NCBI GenBank assembly: GCA_963850425.1
Contig: CAWKLF010000002.1
Span: forward strand, 62,001 to 126,000
Length of the DNA: 64,000 bases
Direction: 5' to 3'
Origin: Gp1-AA133 sp963850425
GTDB taxonomy: Bacteria; Acidobacteriota; Terriglobia; Terriglobales; Acidobacteriaceae
Shown in pieces: positions 34,543 to 44,112 of the stretch. Under the pieces are notes generated by a model. That model was given only the letters and a program-made list of their open reading frames with translations, did not search any database and had not been told where the DNA came from. Both the position numbers and the translations under genes were made by a program. Within the stretch, counting starts at the first letter, position 1. The number at the start of each line of letters is the position of its first letter.

Positions 34543-35832
34543 TCAGTCATCACGGCGGTGAAGAGTAGGTCGATCATCGTCGCCGCCCTTATCGCCATTC
34601 TTGTCGGTGGATTTGTCAGTGGTTGAGGCCCGGCGCAGACTGGGCTTGTTGCCGCCCTTGTCATCCACCACCTTGCGGCGGTTTTCCAGACTCGCGAGCC
34701 GGGCTTTCACGTCGGCAAACTCCGAGGTAGTCACGATGTATTGCTGGCGCGCTGGAAGAATGCGCCCAATTTCGTCTTGCGATTTTGTGATCCGGTCCGG
34801 TGTCTGAGGATGCGTGGAGAATGCCTTCGCCAGCGTGCCCGCCTTCTTCTTCTCGCGCGCCTGCAGTTTTTCAAAAAACGCTACGTACGCGTTAGGATCG
34901 TAGCCCGCCTTGTACATGTACTGCAGTCCCAGGTAATCGGCTTCCGACTCGAAGCTGCGCGAAAACGCCATGAATCCCATGGGAATTCCGAGCCCGGCCG
35001 CCGAGCGCACGGCGTAGCCGATACCGCCACCCACGAAGATCAGCGGAATCGTTCCGATGTTGGCCCACTGCGCGCGCGTCATCTGCCGCGTGGCATGTCG
35101 CGCCGCAACGTGCGCTATCTCGTGCGCCATCACGCCCGCCAGTTCCGACTCCTCATCGGCCGCCAGGATCAGGCCGGAATTCACGTAGAAGAATCCGCCG
35201 GGCAGCGCGAAGGCATTCACTTCGTCCGAGTCCACGACCTTGATCGTGAACGGAACCTGCGCGTCGGAATTACGCACCAGATTCTGCCCGATGCGATTCA
35301 CGTACTCCGTAATCACTGGATCGCGAATCAGCTTCGACGTCGCTTCAACTTCCTGGGCATACTGCTTGCCCATGCGGATCTCGCCTTCCAGCGAGTACCA
35401 GTCGCCCAGCCCGCGACCCCCCACTTTGCGATTCCCGATGGCGTTTACGTCGTTCTTGCTACCGTCGTGCTTCACCTTGCTGTCGTCGGGCTGCGCGACG
35501 ACGGTTGGCTCTTTCTTCGGCGGCGTGTCTTTCCCATCAGCCTCAGTAGGGGTCTTCGCTGTCGGGTCCGAGGGAGCTTTTGCGGTGGGATCCGAAGGAG
35601 TCTTTGCGGTGGGATCGGCCGGAGCGGGAGTCGAAGTCTCGGCTGGAGAACTGGGCTTGGCCGCAGGACTCTCCTGGTCCGTAGGAGTTTCCGTTTTCTG
35701 GTCCGGTGTCCCCTGCTTTGCCGAGGGCGCCGAATCACCGCTAGTGTTCTTGGAATCTTGTTGGGCGAATGCCGGGACGATAAACAACAGCGCCGAAAGA
35801 ACGACTGCTCCTGGTGAGAGGCGAAACTTCAT
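34543..35832 (-). CDS. Secreted M48-family zinc metalloprotease
   Basis: 429 residues from ATG 35832: signal peptide (LSPGAVVLSALLFIVPAFA), a Thr/Pro/Ala/Lys-rich linker with repeats of the type DPTAK-[TA]-PS, and an M48 peptidase domain with HEIAHVAARH (His237, Glu238, His241). It resembles BepA/YfgC-like periplasmic proteases that degrade misassembled outer-membrane proteins. No TPR tail is visible. An earlier ATG at 35913 lacks a convincing start context. Confidence 0.9.
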   Translation of the reverse strand: MKFRLSPGAVVLSALLFIVPAFAQQDSKNTSGDSAPSAKQGTPDQKTETPTDQESPAAKPSSPAETSTPAPADPTAKTPSDPTAKAPSDPTAKTPTEADGKDTPPKKEPTVVAQPDDSKVKHDGSKNDVNAIGNRKVGGRGLGDWYSLEGEIRMGKQYAQEVEATSKLIRDPVITEYVNRIGQNLVRNSDAQVPFTIKVVDSDEVNAFALPGGFFYVNSGLILAADEESELAGVMAHEIAHVAARHATRQMTRAQWANIGTIPLIFVGGGIGYAVRSAAGLGIPMGFMAFSRSFESEADYLGLQYMYKAGYDPNAYVAFFEKLQAREKKKAGTLAKAFSTHPQTPDRITKSQDEIGRILPARQQYIVTTSEFADVKARLASLENRRKVVDDKGGNKPSLRRASTTDKSTDKNGDKGGDDDRPTLHRRDD

Positions 35833-36159
35833 GACCAACTCCTGCCCTGGACCCGGGCCCCACTTACAGAAATTATACGCCCGGTCGAATGTGGAACTCC
35901 TAACGATTCTCATGAGTTGGACGCCGAAAGGACATCGGAGGTTATCTGGAAAGCGGCTGTATAGACGTAAGATTTTGGCGACATTTCAGGCGCATAACCC
36001 CACCACATCATTGGGAAACGCCTTCCCGGGCTGGCAAAAGAGGCCTATCTGACTGTAAAGCTCCGCGAAATCAGGTTAAAAGTCGGTCGCAACCCGTCAA
36101 AATCGGCTGCCCTTCCCTGGCCACCAGCCGGATCCTTCTCCTGCGCCGCCAAGTGCTTT
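35833..36159. other. Gene-free stretch between two minus-strand genes
   Basis: 327 bases upstream of the M48 gene and downstream of the phosphoesterase. No ORF, hairpin terminator or repeat that I can support. Confidence 0.4.
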
Positions 36160-38967
36160 TTAGTCATCATCCGTCTTCAGCCCTGCCGGGATTACGGTGT
36201 GTTTTGCTGCCGGCATCTTGATGTTGCCCTTGCGTTCGCGCCACAGGATTGCATTCAGCACCCGTGTATCCACCGCATCGGGCCGCGTGAAGTCCATTTG
36301 CGACGAAGCCTTCGCGCCTTTTGCGGCCGCCGGATTCACTTTGTAGATCAGGCCATTCTCGCGATTCGAAGTGTCCGCGGCGAATGGCGACTGATTCCCC
36401 GCTCCGGAGAATGATCCGACCATCAGGGGGGCGTACCCATCATTCACATTCATCGGGGGCAGGCCAAGGAGTTCTTCCACGCTGTGCACGACGCTTGCGG
36501 TAGTAAAGAAGTGATGTTCAAGGACAGGACGATCGCCTGTGCTGGGCGCGTACTTGCTGATTACCAGCACCAGTGACCGGTGCGCATCCACGTGATCAAC
36601 ACCATCCTGCGCGTCATCTTCGAGCACGAAGATCGCCGTGTCCTCCCAGTATGGACTGTGCGAAACCGCTTCCACGATTCTTCCCAAGGCAAGATCATTG
36701 TCCGCAACCGAAGCCGTGGGAGCGGCCTTCCCTGCCCGCGTGCCACCCGTATGATCGTTTGGCAAGTGCATGATCACCAGATTCGGGAACTGCTCGCCCT
36801 GGCCATCTTTCCGCGACTGCACAAAACCTTGAAACTCGTTCAGGAATTCGTCTGCGCGCAACTGGTCCGGGTAATCGACGTTGAAGGGCGGGTACGCCAG
36901 ATCAGTGTGCTCCTGCAGTTCGCGCATCGTGGCCTTGGTCTGCTTGCTCAACGGCACCGGCCACGGATAAGGACTCGGGCCACCTTTGGGATCGCCCAGT
37001 CCGGCCGGCAATGGCTCGCCTTTCCGGATCGCGTCATGCTCACAAGAAATCCCTTGCGGCTGCGGGTTGCCCTCCTTCGGAGACCCATCCGGCGTCTTGA
37101 TCGGGCAGAATTCACTTTCAATAAATTCGCCGTAGTCGCGGTAGGTGATCCCATGAGCCGCAGCGTTCACCCACAAGTATCCAGTTTGTGGGGAGTCCAC
37201 ATTCGGAATGCCGCGCTCGGCCGGATATTCCTCCGCAACCGATCCCGCGAAATCGTAGGTCCGCTCCTGCCCGCGATACGTAACCTGCCAGTTCGCTTCG
37301 GTGTAATCGGTCGAGATGGCAGCGGTGGACCAGTCATGCCCGTTACCCGAGACTTCCCCGCTGTCGTAGAAGTTGTCGTAAATTCCGAACTGCAAAGCGA
37401 GCTTATGTTCGTTGGGCGTGATGTCGCGCCCATACATAGTCAGCGACGGGTCGCCATTCGCTTCTTTGATGTCGCCGAAAATCTGATCGTAGGTGCGATT
37501 CTCCTTGATGATGTAAATCACGTGCTTGATGGGATTCGTTCCACCGGCAAACTGAAACTTTCCCGCATCCGCGTGCAGCCGGTTCGCTTCCTCGACTTGC
37601 TGTGTGAGCTCGGCAAGTTTCTTGCCGGCTTCGGCATAATGCACGCGTCCCAGCGATCCGTACAGCAGCGTCGCGATGTAAGGATGGCCACGGCGCCTTC
37701 GCGCCGGCGGAATTCCATTCTGCCCGTTGTTCGGTCCCGTGCCGCGTCCCTTCGCGGTGGCAATCCACAGGTCATCGCCATGCACCGCGAGAGCCGTGGG
37801 ATACCAATCCGTGGGAATGAAACCCGCGGCTTCCTCAGGCGCCTCGGCAGCTTCTTCTCTGCTCTTGGTCAAATCAAACACAGCAATCGAATTCAGCATG
37901 GCGGTTGCCACCAGCAGTTGCTTTCCATCGTGGGATAGAGCTAGAGCCACCGGCGAGGTGCCGCCATAGGCCTGCCCATGAAGCCGGGTAGAGTACCAGT
38001 GCGTCGGAGTTCCGTCCGCGGTGGAGATCGCAGCCACCTGGTCTGCGTTCGAGAGCGTTACATAAAGTGTTTTCTCGTCCGGACTCAAAAGAAGCGCGGT
38101 CGGATGCGATCCCGGTGCGGTATCCGACTCCGGTTTGCGCAACGGGATCCGGCGCACGACCTCGCCGCTTGCCAGGTCCAGTTCCGCAACCTGCGAGGCA
38201 TTCCACAGACTGCACCAAGCCTTTTTTCCATCGTGCGCTACGACAACCGTGTAGGGATACGCCGAAGGAACCATGCGGTTCGTGCTCAAGTCGAACTGGT
38301 GCACAACCTGTCCGCTCCCCGCGTCAATCAGGATCGCGGTGTCGGAGTAGTTGTTCGCCACCAGCAGCCTTTCGCCTTGCGCGGAGGAAACCACAGCCAG
38401 TCCCGCCGGATAAGGGATTGCCGTGCCCTCCGGCGTTTTGAATAAGCCAAGCGCCACCCGCTTTCCAGCCGCAAGCTTCGTCGGCGCGATCTTGATCAAA
38501 CGCTCCGCAGCAACCTTTCCTTCGCGAAAACTGTAAACAGCAATCGCGTTTCCGGTGTCGCCGGGCTTTGAACCGGTCGGGTCGGTAATCGATCCCAGCG
38601 AAGCGTACAGATGCTTACCATCCACACTGAACGCGAGCCCCACGAAATAGCTCTGGTGGGATTCCTCAGCCAGGCGGTCGTCGGGAAAATCCTTTACCTG
38701 GCCGCTGCTGAGATTGGCGATTGAGATGGACTGCCGCCCACGACTGTCCTGTGTTCCATATCCGGCGTGTACCATCGCCGCATACTTCCCGTCGGGACTA
38801 AGCGCAATCGTTGCCGGGAAACTGTTCAGCGGCGAAATCCGGCCGGTGTCGGCCGCGAGCGTTTTGCTTGTAGGAAGTTGAATCGGCGCCTTGACTATTT
38901 TCTCCTGAGACATTGCCGACGCTCCACTCAGGAGCAGTCCAACTGTAAAAATAATTGCCGTACGCAC
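36160..38967 (-). CDS. Secreted beta-propeller and phosphoesterase-family protein
   Basis: 935 residues from GTG 38967, which has a GGAGGA ribosome-binding site; an upstream ATG at 39009 is less likely. A signal peptide is followed by a YVTN-like beta-propeller (about 40-460: SPDGKYAAMV, LLSPDEKTLYVTLSNADQVA, ALSHDGKQLLVATAM) and a phosphoesterase/acid phosphatase-like domain (HVIYIIKENRTYDQIFGD, NLVIMHLPNDHTGG, DTAIFVLEDDAQDG, PVLEHHFFTTASV) related to PF04185. The same domain order occurs in secreted proteins of Bacteroidota and Acidobacteriota. The substrate is unknown; its position next to phoU-pst suggests phosphate scavenging. Confidence 0.85.
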   Translation of the reverse strand: MRTAIIFTVGLLLSGASAMSQEKIVKAPIQLPTSKTLAADTGRISPLNSFPATIALSPDGKYAAMVHAGYGTQDSRGRQSISIANLSSGQVKDFPDDRLAEESHQSYFVGLAFSVDGKHLYASLGSITDPTGSKPGDTGNAIAVYSFREGKVAAERLIKIAPTKLAAGKRVALGLFKTPEGTAIPYPAGLAVVSSAQGERLLVANNYSDTAILIDAGSGQVVHQFDLSTNRMVPSAYPYTVVVAHDGKKAWCSLWNASQVAELDLASGEVVRRIPLRKPESDTAPGSHPTALLLSPDEKTLYVTLSNADQVAAISTADGTPTHWYSTRLHGQAYGGTSPVALALSHDGKQLLVATAMLNSIAVFDLTKSREEAAEAPEEAAGFIPTDWYPTALAVHGDDLWIATAKGRGTGPNNGQNGIPPARRRRGHPYIATLLYGSLGRVHYAEAGKKLAELTQQVEEANRLHADAGKFQFAGGTNPIKHVIYIIKENRTYDQIFGDIKEANGDPSLTMYGRDITPNEHKLALQFGIYDNFYDSGEVSGNGHDWSTAAISTDYTEANWQVTYRGQERTYDFAGSVAEEYPAERGIPNVDSPQTGYLWVNAAAHGITYRDYGEFIESEFCPIKTPDGSPKEGNPQPQGISCEHDAIRKGEPLPAGLGDPKGGPSPYPWPVPLSKQTKATMRELQEHTDLAYPPFNVDYPDQLRADEFLNEFQGFVQSRKDGQGEQFPNLVIMHLPNDHTGGTRAGKAAPTASVADNDLALGRIVEAVSHSPYWEDTAIFVLEDDAQDGVDHVDAHRSLVLVISKYAPSTGDRPVLEHHFFTTASVVHSVEELLGLPPMNVNDGYAPLMVGSFSGAGNQSPFAADTSNRENGLIYKVNPAAAKGAKASSQMDFTRPDAVDTRVLNAILWRERKGNIKMPAAKHTVIPAGLKTDDD

Positions 38968-39000
38968 AGATTCCTCCGTTAGCTTTGCGACAATCTTCTC

Positions 39001-39036
39001 CAAAAACATAAAGCCGGTCAGTATCGCTGACCGGCT
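39001..39036 (-). terminator. Rho-independent terminator downstream of phoU
   Basis: A perfect 10-bp stem AGCCGGTCAG / CTGACCGGCT (39012-39021 and 39027-39036) with a 5-base loop, followed on the minus strand by TTTATGTTTTTG. It ends the pstCAB-phoU transcript. Confidence 0.88.
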
Positions 39037-39057
39037 GGTAGGTTTGCAATCGCGGGG

Positions 39058-39768
39058 CTAGTGGGTTTCGCTGGCCCCACGCTGCACTGCTTGTTCCTGT
39101 CCGTTCGGTTCTTGCGGAGCATTGTGCCGGACATCCGCCCCGCGTACCCAGAAAATCACGTCTTCGGCGATGTTCGTGGCATGATCGGCCACACGCTCAA
39201 GATTGCGCGCCACCAGCAAAGCATCCAGCGCTTGCCGGGTCGTTTCCGGCCGCTCATTCATGGTCTTCACCAGCACGATGAAGGCTTCATCGCGCATGCG
39301 GTCGACGACGTTATCCATTTCAAGCACCGCCTGCGCCAGTTCGGCCTTGGCCTCGATGAATGATTCGAGTGCGCGGCGCACCATCGCGCTGACCGCCGCC
39401 GACATACGCCCGATGTCGACGGGCAAATCGACCGCTGGAAGCGCCACCATGTCCATCACGCGCTCGGCAATATTGACCGCCTGATCCCCTACGCGCTCGA
39501 GGTCTGCATTGATCTTTGTGACGGCCAGAATAAAGCGAAGATCCACCGCCATGGGCTGCTGCATGGCGAGCATGTCAAACGCCAGCTCGTCGATCTCGCG
39601 CTCCGAGATGTTGATCTGGGTCTCGCCTTCCAGCACCATCTGGCAGCGCGTCAGATCGCGATCCAGATACGCCTGGCAAGCGCGGTCGACCGCCTGTTCG
39701 GCGAGTCCTCCCATCCGAAGCAGCTTCTGGCGCAATTCGTCGAGTCCCTGCTGAAATCGGCTACGCAT
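39058..39768 (-). CDS. phoU: Phosphate uptake regulator PhoU
   Basis: 236 residues of two three-helix bundles with the PhoU signature (EREIDELAFDMLAMQQPMAVDLRFILAVTKINADLERVGDQAVNIAERV and ARNLERVADHATNIAEDV). PhoU couples Pst transport to the PhoR kinase and represses the Pho regulon. Its ATG overlaps the pstB stop (TAATG). Confidence 0.95.
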   Translation of the reverse strand: MRSRFQQGLDELRQKLLRMGGLAEQAVDRACQAYLDRDLTRCQMVLEGETQINISEREIDELAFDMLAMQQPMAVDLRFILAVTKINADLERVGDQAVNIAERVMDMVALPAVDLPVDIGRMSAAVSAMVRRALESFIEAKAELAQAVLEMDNVVDRMRDEAFIVLVKTMNERPETTRQALDALLVARNLERVADHATNIAEDVIFWVRGADVRHNAPQEPNGQEQAVQRGASETH

Positions 39769-40526
39769 TATCCAAACCTGCCTGTGATGTAGTCTTCAGT
39801 GCGCTTGTCCGAGGGGTTGGTGAAAATCTTTTCCGTCTTGTCGTACTCGATCAGGCGCCCCAGAAGAAAAAATCCCGTGTATTCGGCGACCCGGGCCGCC
39901 TGCTGCATGTTGTGCGTCACAATCACGATAGTGTACTGCGCCTTCAGTTCGAAAATGAGTTCTTCAATTTTGCCCGTCGAGATGGGATCCAGCGCGGAAC
40001 ACGGCTCGTCCATCAGCAGCACTTCGGGTTCAACCGCGAGCGCGCGCGCAATGCATAGGCGCTGCTGTTGGCCGCCGGAAAGGCTCGCCCCCGATTTCTT
40101 GTGGATATTGTCCTTCACCTCGTCCCACAGCGCAGATGACATCAGCGACTTCTCCACCACGTCGTCGAGATGCTTCCGGTCGCGATAGCCGTTGAGCTTG
40201 AGCCCGGCGGCAACGTTATCGTAGATCGACATGGTCGGGAATGGGTTGGGCTTTTGAAAAACCATGCCGATGCGGCGGCGCAGCTTGGTGGCCGAGGTTC
40301 CTTCGTACGCGTCGTACTCGCCGATCTTTACCTTGCCCTCCACCCGCGCCTCGGGGCTGGTCTCGTGCATGCGGTTCAGGCACCGGATGAACGTCGACTT
40401 GCCGCAGCCCGATGGGCCGATGAGGGCGGTGGCATGATTTGCCTCTACTTTCAGGTTGATTTCGTGGAGCGCCTGGGTCTTGCCGTACCAGGCATTCAGG
40501 TTTTCGACCTGGATCCCAACTCCCAT
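39768..40526 (-). CDS. pstB: Phosphate ABC transporter ATP-binding protein PstB
   Basis: 252 residues from ATG 40526: Walker A GPSGCGKS, Q-loop FQKPNPFP, signature LSGGQQQR, Walker B LLMDEPCSALDP. The sequence NLNAWYGKTQALHEINL is typical of PstB. A start at 40640 would place it within pstA. Stop overlaps phoU. Confidence 0.95.
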   Translation of the reverse strand: MGVGIQVENLNAWYGKTQALHEINLKVEANHATALIGPSGCGKSTFIRCLNRMHETSPEARVEGKVKIGEYDAYEGTSATKLRRRIGMVFQKPNPFPTMSIYDNVAAGLKLNGYRDRKHLDDVVEKSLMSSALWDEVKDNIHKKSGASLSGGQQQRLCIARALAVEPEVLLMDEPCSALDPISTGKIEELIFELKAQYTIVIVTHNMQQAARVAEYTGFFLLGRLIEYDKTEKIFTNPSDKRTEDYITGRFG

Positions 40527-40528
40527 AG

Positions 40529-41431
40529 CTAGGCGACTCCTCCGAGAGTTCCGCGCCGAACCACAAAGCGTACGGCCGCTACCGCCGAGACAATCAGTAT
40601 GATCAGTACCAGCGCCCCCGCCCAGGCCTGTCTGTGCCAATCATCGTAGGGCGAAATCGCATACGTGAATATCTGCAACGGTAATGCCGCCGTGGGCTGG
40701 TCCAGATGCCAGTTCCAGAACTGGTTCCCGAAAGCCGTGAACAAAAGAGGAGCCGTCTCTCCGGCCACACGGGCAAAGGCCAGCATGACTCCGGTGATGA
40801 TGCCCGAGGTCGCCGTGCGCAGGGTGATCGACATGGTTGTGCGCCAGCGGGGTACCCCCAATCCGTATGCGGCTTCGCGCAATACGTTGGGGACAAGCAG
40901 CAGCATCTCTTCTGTTGTCCGGGTGATGGTCGGAACCATCATGATGGCGAGAGCCACGCCACCCGCGAGCGCCGAGAAATGCTTCTGTCGCAGCACCACG
41001 AGCGCATACGCCACGATGCCGATTACGATCGATGGAACTCCGTTCAGCACGTCCGAAACGAACCGAACCAGGTCCCCGAATCGATTCCTACCGAACTCCG
41101 CCAGGTAGATGCCGGCGCCGATCCCCAAGGGCACGCCCAGAAGGCTGCCAATCGAAAGAATCAACACCGATCCGGCAATCGCGTTGGCCATTCCACCGCC
41201 GATTTCTCCGGGCGGTTTCGGGGTCTGCGTCAGAAACGCCCAGTTCACCGATCCGATTCCCTTGATCACGAGGTAGGCAAAAATCGCCACCAGCGGCGTC
41301 AGAACGATGATCACGGTCGAAACCGCGAACAGGGTGGCACCGTGGTCCGCAATCCTTCTCCACAAGCTGATTTCGAGTCTAGGAGTTACCGGCTGGGCGA
41401 GATCAGGCACGGGCCCTCGCAGGTTGTCCAC
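40529..41431 (-). CDS. pstA: Phosphate ABC transporter permease PstA
   Basis: 300 residues, six predicted membrane helices and the binding-protein-dependent EAA-type loop (EEMLLLVPNVLREAAYGLGVPRWRT). It imports Pi with PstC, PstB and PstS. Its start overlaps the pstC stop by 29 bases. Confidence 0.93.
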   Translation of the reverse strand: MDNLRGPVPDLAQPVTPRLEISLWRRIADHGATLFAVSTVIIVLTPLVAIFAYLVIKGIGSVNWAFLTQTPKPPGEIGGGMANAIAGSVLILSIGSLLGVPLGIGAGIYLAEFGRNRFGDLVRFVSDVLNGVPSIVIGIVAYALVVLRQKHFSALAGGVALAIMMVPTITRTTEEMLLLVPNVLREAAYGLGVPRWRTTMSITLRTATSGIITGVMLAFARVAGETAPLLFTAFGNQFWNWHLDQPTAALPLQIFTYAISPYDDWHRQAWAGALVLIILIVSAVAAVRFVVRRGTLGGVA

Positions 41432-42425
41432 GCGTTACGCTCCATACCATGAAACGTGCCAGAGCATTCACGATGATCGTGACCAGGAACAACGCCAGAC
41501 CAATTTCGATCAATGCAGAAAGGTACAAGTCGCCCGCCGCTTCGCTGAATTCGTTCGCCAGCACGCTGGCCATGGTGTAGCCGGGAGCGAACAGAGACTT
41601 CGCAATTTCCGGGCGGTTCCCAATTACCATCGTGACCGCCATCGTTTCGCCTAATGCGCGCCCGAGGCCGAGGATGATTCCGCCCACAATCCCGGCGCGC
41701 GCATTGCGCAGAACACCAATGCGAATCATCTCCCACCGGGTCGCGCCCAGGGCAAGCACCGCTTCCCGTTGGTGTTGCGGCACGACCTGCAATACTTCGC
41801 GCGTGATGGAAGAGATGATCGGGATGATCATGATGGCCAGGATGATCCCGGCAGCCAGCATTCCGATTCCGTAAGGGGCGCCCTCAAACAGCCCAGACCA
41901 TCCCAGCGTCTTCGAGAGGAACGGTTCCACGTAGTTCCGCAGAATCGGAACCAGCACGAAGATCGCCCACAGCCCATAGATCACGCTCGGAATCGCAGCC
42001 AGCAACTCAGTCGTGAAGGAGAGCGGACCGCGCAGCCACTTCGGGCACATTTCGGTGGTGAATACTCCGACCCCAACCGCCAGGGGTATGGCAATCACCA
42101 AAGCCAGCAATGAAGAAACGATTGTCCCGTAAACGAATGGCAGGGCGCCATACTGGTCGTTAACCGGATCCCAGTCCTGCCCCCAGAAAAATTTCCAGCC
42201 AAATGCATGCCAGGACAACTCGGAACGGCTCACCAGTTGCCACACGATGAGCGCCAGGATCAGAAGAACAACCAACGCGCACCCTAAGATCACCCATCCA
42301 AAAGCCCGGTCAGCGAACACTCCGTCGGAGGAGTTCAGCAGCGGACTCGTACGCATTTTGGGATGCGATCCTGCCACTGGCTGTGGCCCCGCCGGGTGCG
42401 GGCGAAACAGGGCTTGGTTCGCCAT
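41403..42425 (-). CDS. pstC: Phosphate ABC transporter permease PstC
   Basis: 340 residues with six helices and the coupling loop EVLQVVPQHQREAVLALGATRWEM. It is the first gene of pstCAB-phoU. A Pho-box-like repeat lies just 22 bases upstream of ATG 42425, leaving little room for a -10 and a ribosome-binding site, so the true start may be the in-frame ATG at 42356. Confidence 0.92.
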   Translation of the reverse strand: MANQALFRPHPAGPQPVAGSHPKMRTSPLLNSSDGVFADRAFGWVILGCALVVLLILALIVWQLVSRSELSWHAFGWKFFWGQDWDPVNDQYGALPFVYGTIVSSLLALVIAIPLAVGVGVFTTEMCPKWLRGPLSFTTELLAAIPSVIYGLWAIFVLVPILRNYVEPFLSKTLGWSGLFEGAPYGIGMLAAGIILAIMIIPIISSITREVLQVVPQHQREAVLALGATRWEMIRIGVLRNARAGIVGGIILGLGRALGETMAVTMVIGNRPEIAKSLFAPGYTMASVLANEFSEAAGDLYLSALIEIGLALFLVTIIVNALARFMVWSVTRGQPARARA

Positions 42426-42446
42426 GGCTGCACCCTATCAGAAGCG

Positions 42447-42464
42447 TGTTACAGGAGTGTTAAA
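42447..42464 (-). promoter_or_regulatory. Pho-box-like tandem repeat upstream of pstC
   Basis: On the minus strand TTTAACA-CTCC-TGTAACA: two 7-base direct repeats separated by 4 bases (11-base period), the architecture of a PhoB box. The same unit occurs before pstS at 51418. Confidence 0.55.
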
Positions 42465-42518
42465 AGCACTTGCGCTACGGACATTTGCCAGGGTGCCGAT
42501 CCGCCCGCTGAAGGCGTC

Positions 42519-42561
42519 ATCGCTGGCTCGAGGTTATTCTGAACCAGCGATCCGTTAGAAT
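42519..42561. promoter_or_regulatory. Inverted repeat and -10-like element upstream of ppx
   Basis: ATCGCTGG (42519-42526) and CCAGCGAT (42544-42551) form an 8-bp inverted repeat with a 17-base loop, followed by TAGAAT (42556-42561), a candidate -10. No good -35 is apparent. It could be an operator between pst and ppx. Confidence 0.35.
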
Positions 42562-42579
42562 CGGGAACGCATCTTCACC

Positions 42580-44112
42580 ATGCCCGTCTTCGCCGCGGTT
42601 GATATCGGTTCGAACTCGGTCCGCCTCAAGATTGCCCGTCTGCGCGGCCGCCGCCTCCACGCAATTCACGAAGACCGCGAGGTCACTCGTTTGGGGGAAG
42701 GCGTTTTTCGCTCCAATTTCCTGTCGCCCGCGTCGATGGCGGAAACGGTCAAGGTGCTGCGCCGCTTCCATCGCACGGCCCAACGATTGGGAACGGATTC
42801 GGTTCGCGTCGTCGCCACCAGCGCCCTGCGCGATGCCCGAAACTCGCAGGCTTTTCTGGAATGGGTGCGTTCGGCCACGGGATGGACGGTCGAGATTATC
42901 TCCGGCCTGGAAGAGGGCCGACTGATCCACCTCGGCCTGGTCGCCAACCTTCGCCTCAGCAACTCCACGGTTCTGATGATTGATCTCGGCGGTGGCAGTT
43001 GTGAACTTACCGTTTCCCGGCGCGGGCATATCCGCGACACTGTCAGCCTGCCGCTGGGCGCAGTGCGGCTCACTAATGAATTTCTCGGCCACGATCCGCC
43101 TCGCAAAGGCGAATTGCAACGCATGCGCGGGTTTATTGCGCGCGAGGTGGGACGCGCCTCGGGACGCATCGTGGGTTCCCGCGTGAAGGTGGCTCTGGCG
43201 ACCTCGGGAACAGCCGCGGCCCTGGCCGCTGCCGCAAGCCATTTGATCCGTCCCTCGGGGAAAAGCCGATCCCTGATGGTCTCGGCCGCCGAGATGAAGC
43301 GCATCGCGAAGCTCATCAGCCGCCTTCCGCTCGAAGAACGGAAAAAAATCGAAGGCATCGGCCCGCGGCGCGCAGAAATTATCGTGGCCGGCGCTATGGT
43401 GTACCGGGAGTTGGTCGAGCGTTGCCAGCTGCGCTCGTTCCGCTATTCACCCCTCGGCCTGCGCGACGGACTGCTCGCCCAGATGGCCGCCGAATATGAT
43501 CGCAGCACGCGCTCTGGCCGCCAGATCGAATCCGAACGCTGGGATTCGCTGCAGCAGGCCGTCCATCATTACCGCGTCGACATGGCTCATGCGCTGCAAG
43601 TGCGCGACTCGGCGATGGAACTGTTTTCCGCATTGAAGTCCGTGCACCAACTGCCCACGGAATATCGAGAGTGGCTTTCGGCTGCAGCCATGCTGTATGA
43701 AGTCGGCGACTACGTGAATCGCAATGGCCGCCATCGCCACACGCAATACATCATCGCCAATTCGGAAATTCTCGGCTACACGCCCGAACAGCGTCGCATA
43801 ATCGCCGCCATCGCCCGCTATCTTGGCAAGTCCCGCCCCACGCCCGGAGACAGCAGCCTTAAGGGACTATTACCAATCCATCAGGAATACATCGCCAAGG
43901 CTTCCATGCTGCTGCGCCTGGCGCGCTCCATGAATCTCGGACGAAGCCGCGCACTGCAGAAAGCTCGCGTCAGCGTTCGTGATGGAGCTGTCAAAATGAC
44001 TCTCATGTCACGCCGCCGCGTAGGGGTGGATTTAGAACTGTGGGCGATTGAAAAAGACCGCGATTATTTCCGGGAACTCTTCGGGCGGGAACTTTCGGCC
44101 GCAGCCGCGTAA
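42580..44112 (+). CDS. ppx: Ppx/GppA-family exopolyphosphatase
   Basis: 510 residues: ASKHA-type core (AVDIGSNSVRLKIA, SALRDARNSQAFLEWV, SGLEEGRLIHLG, MIDLGGGSCEL) and a C-terminal HD-like helical domain (AAMLYEVGDYVNRNGRHRHTQYII). It hydrolyses polyphosphate or pppGpp. Its 3' end overlaps sixA on the other strand by 49 bases. Placed beside ppk1 and pst, it completes a phosphate-storage set. Confidence 0.93.
   Translation: MPVFAAVDIGSNSVRLKIARLRGRRLHAIHEDREVTRLGEGVFRSNFLSPASMAETVKVLRRFHRTAQRLGTDSVRVVATSALRDARNSQAFLEWVRSATGWTVEIISGLEEGRLIHLGLVANLRLSNSTVLMIDLGGGSCELTVSRRGHIRDTVSLPLGAVRLTNEFLGHDPPRKGELQRMRGFIAREVGRASGRIVGSRVKVALATSGTAAALAAAASHLIRPSGKSRSLMVSAAEMKRIAKLISRLPLEERKKIEGIGPRRAEIIVAGAMVYRELVERCQLRSFRYSPLGLRDGLLAQMAAEYDRSTRSGRQIESERWDSLQQAVHHYRVDMAHALQVRDSAMELFSALKSVHQLPTEYREWLSAAAMLYEVGDYVNRNGRHRHTQYIIANSEILGYTPEQRRIIAAIARYLGKSRPTPGDSSLKGLLPIHQEYIAKASMLLRLARSMNLGRSRALQKARVSVRDGAVKMTLMSRRRVGVDLELWAIEKDRDYFRELFGRELSAAAA

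Noticed and set aside
36580..37938. 452-codon plus-strand frame opposite the phosphoesterase
   Set aside because: Shadow; the minus-strand frame has clear phosphoesterase motifs.
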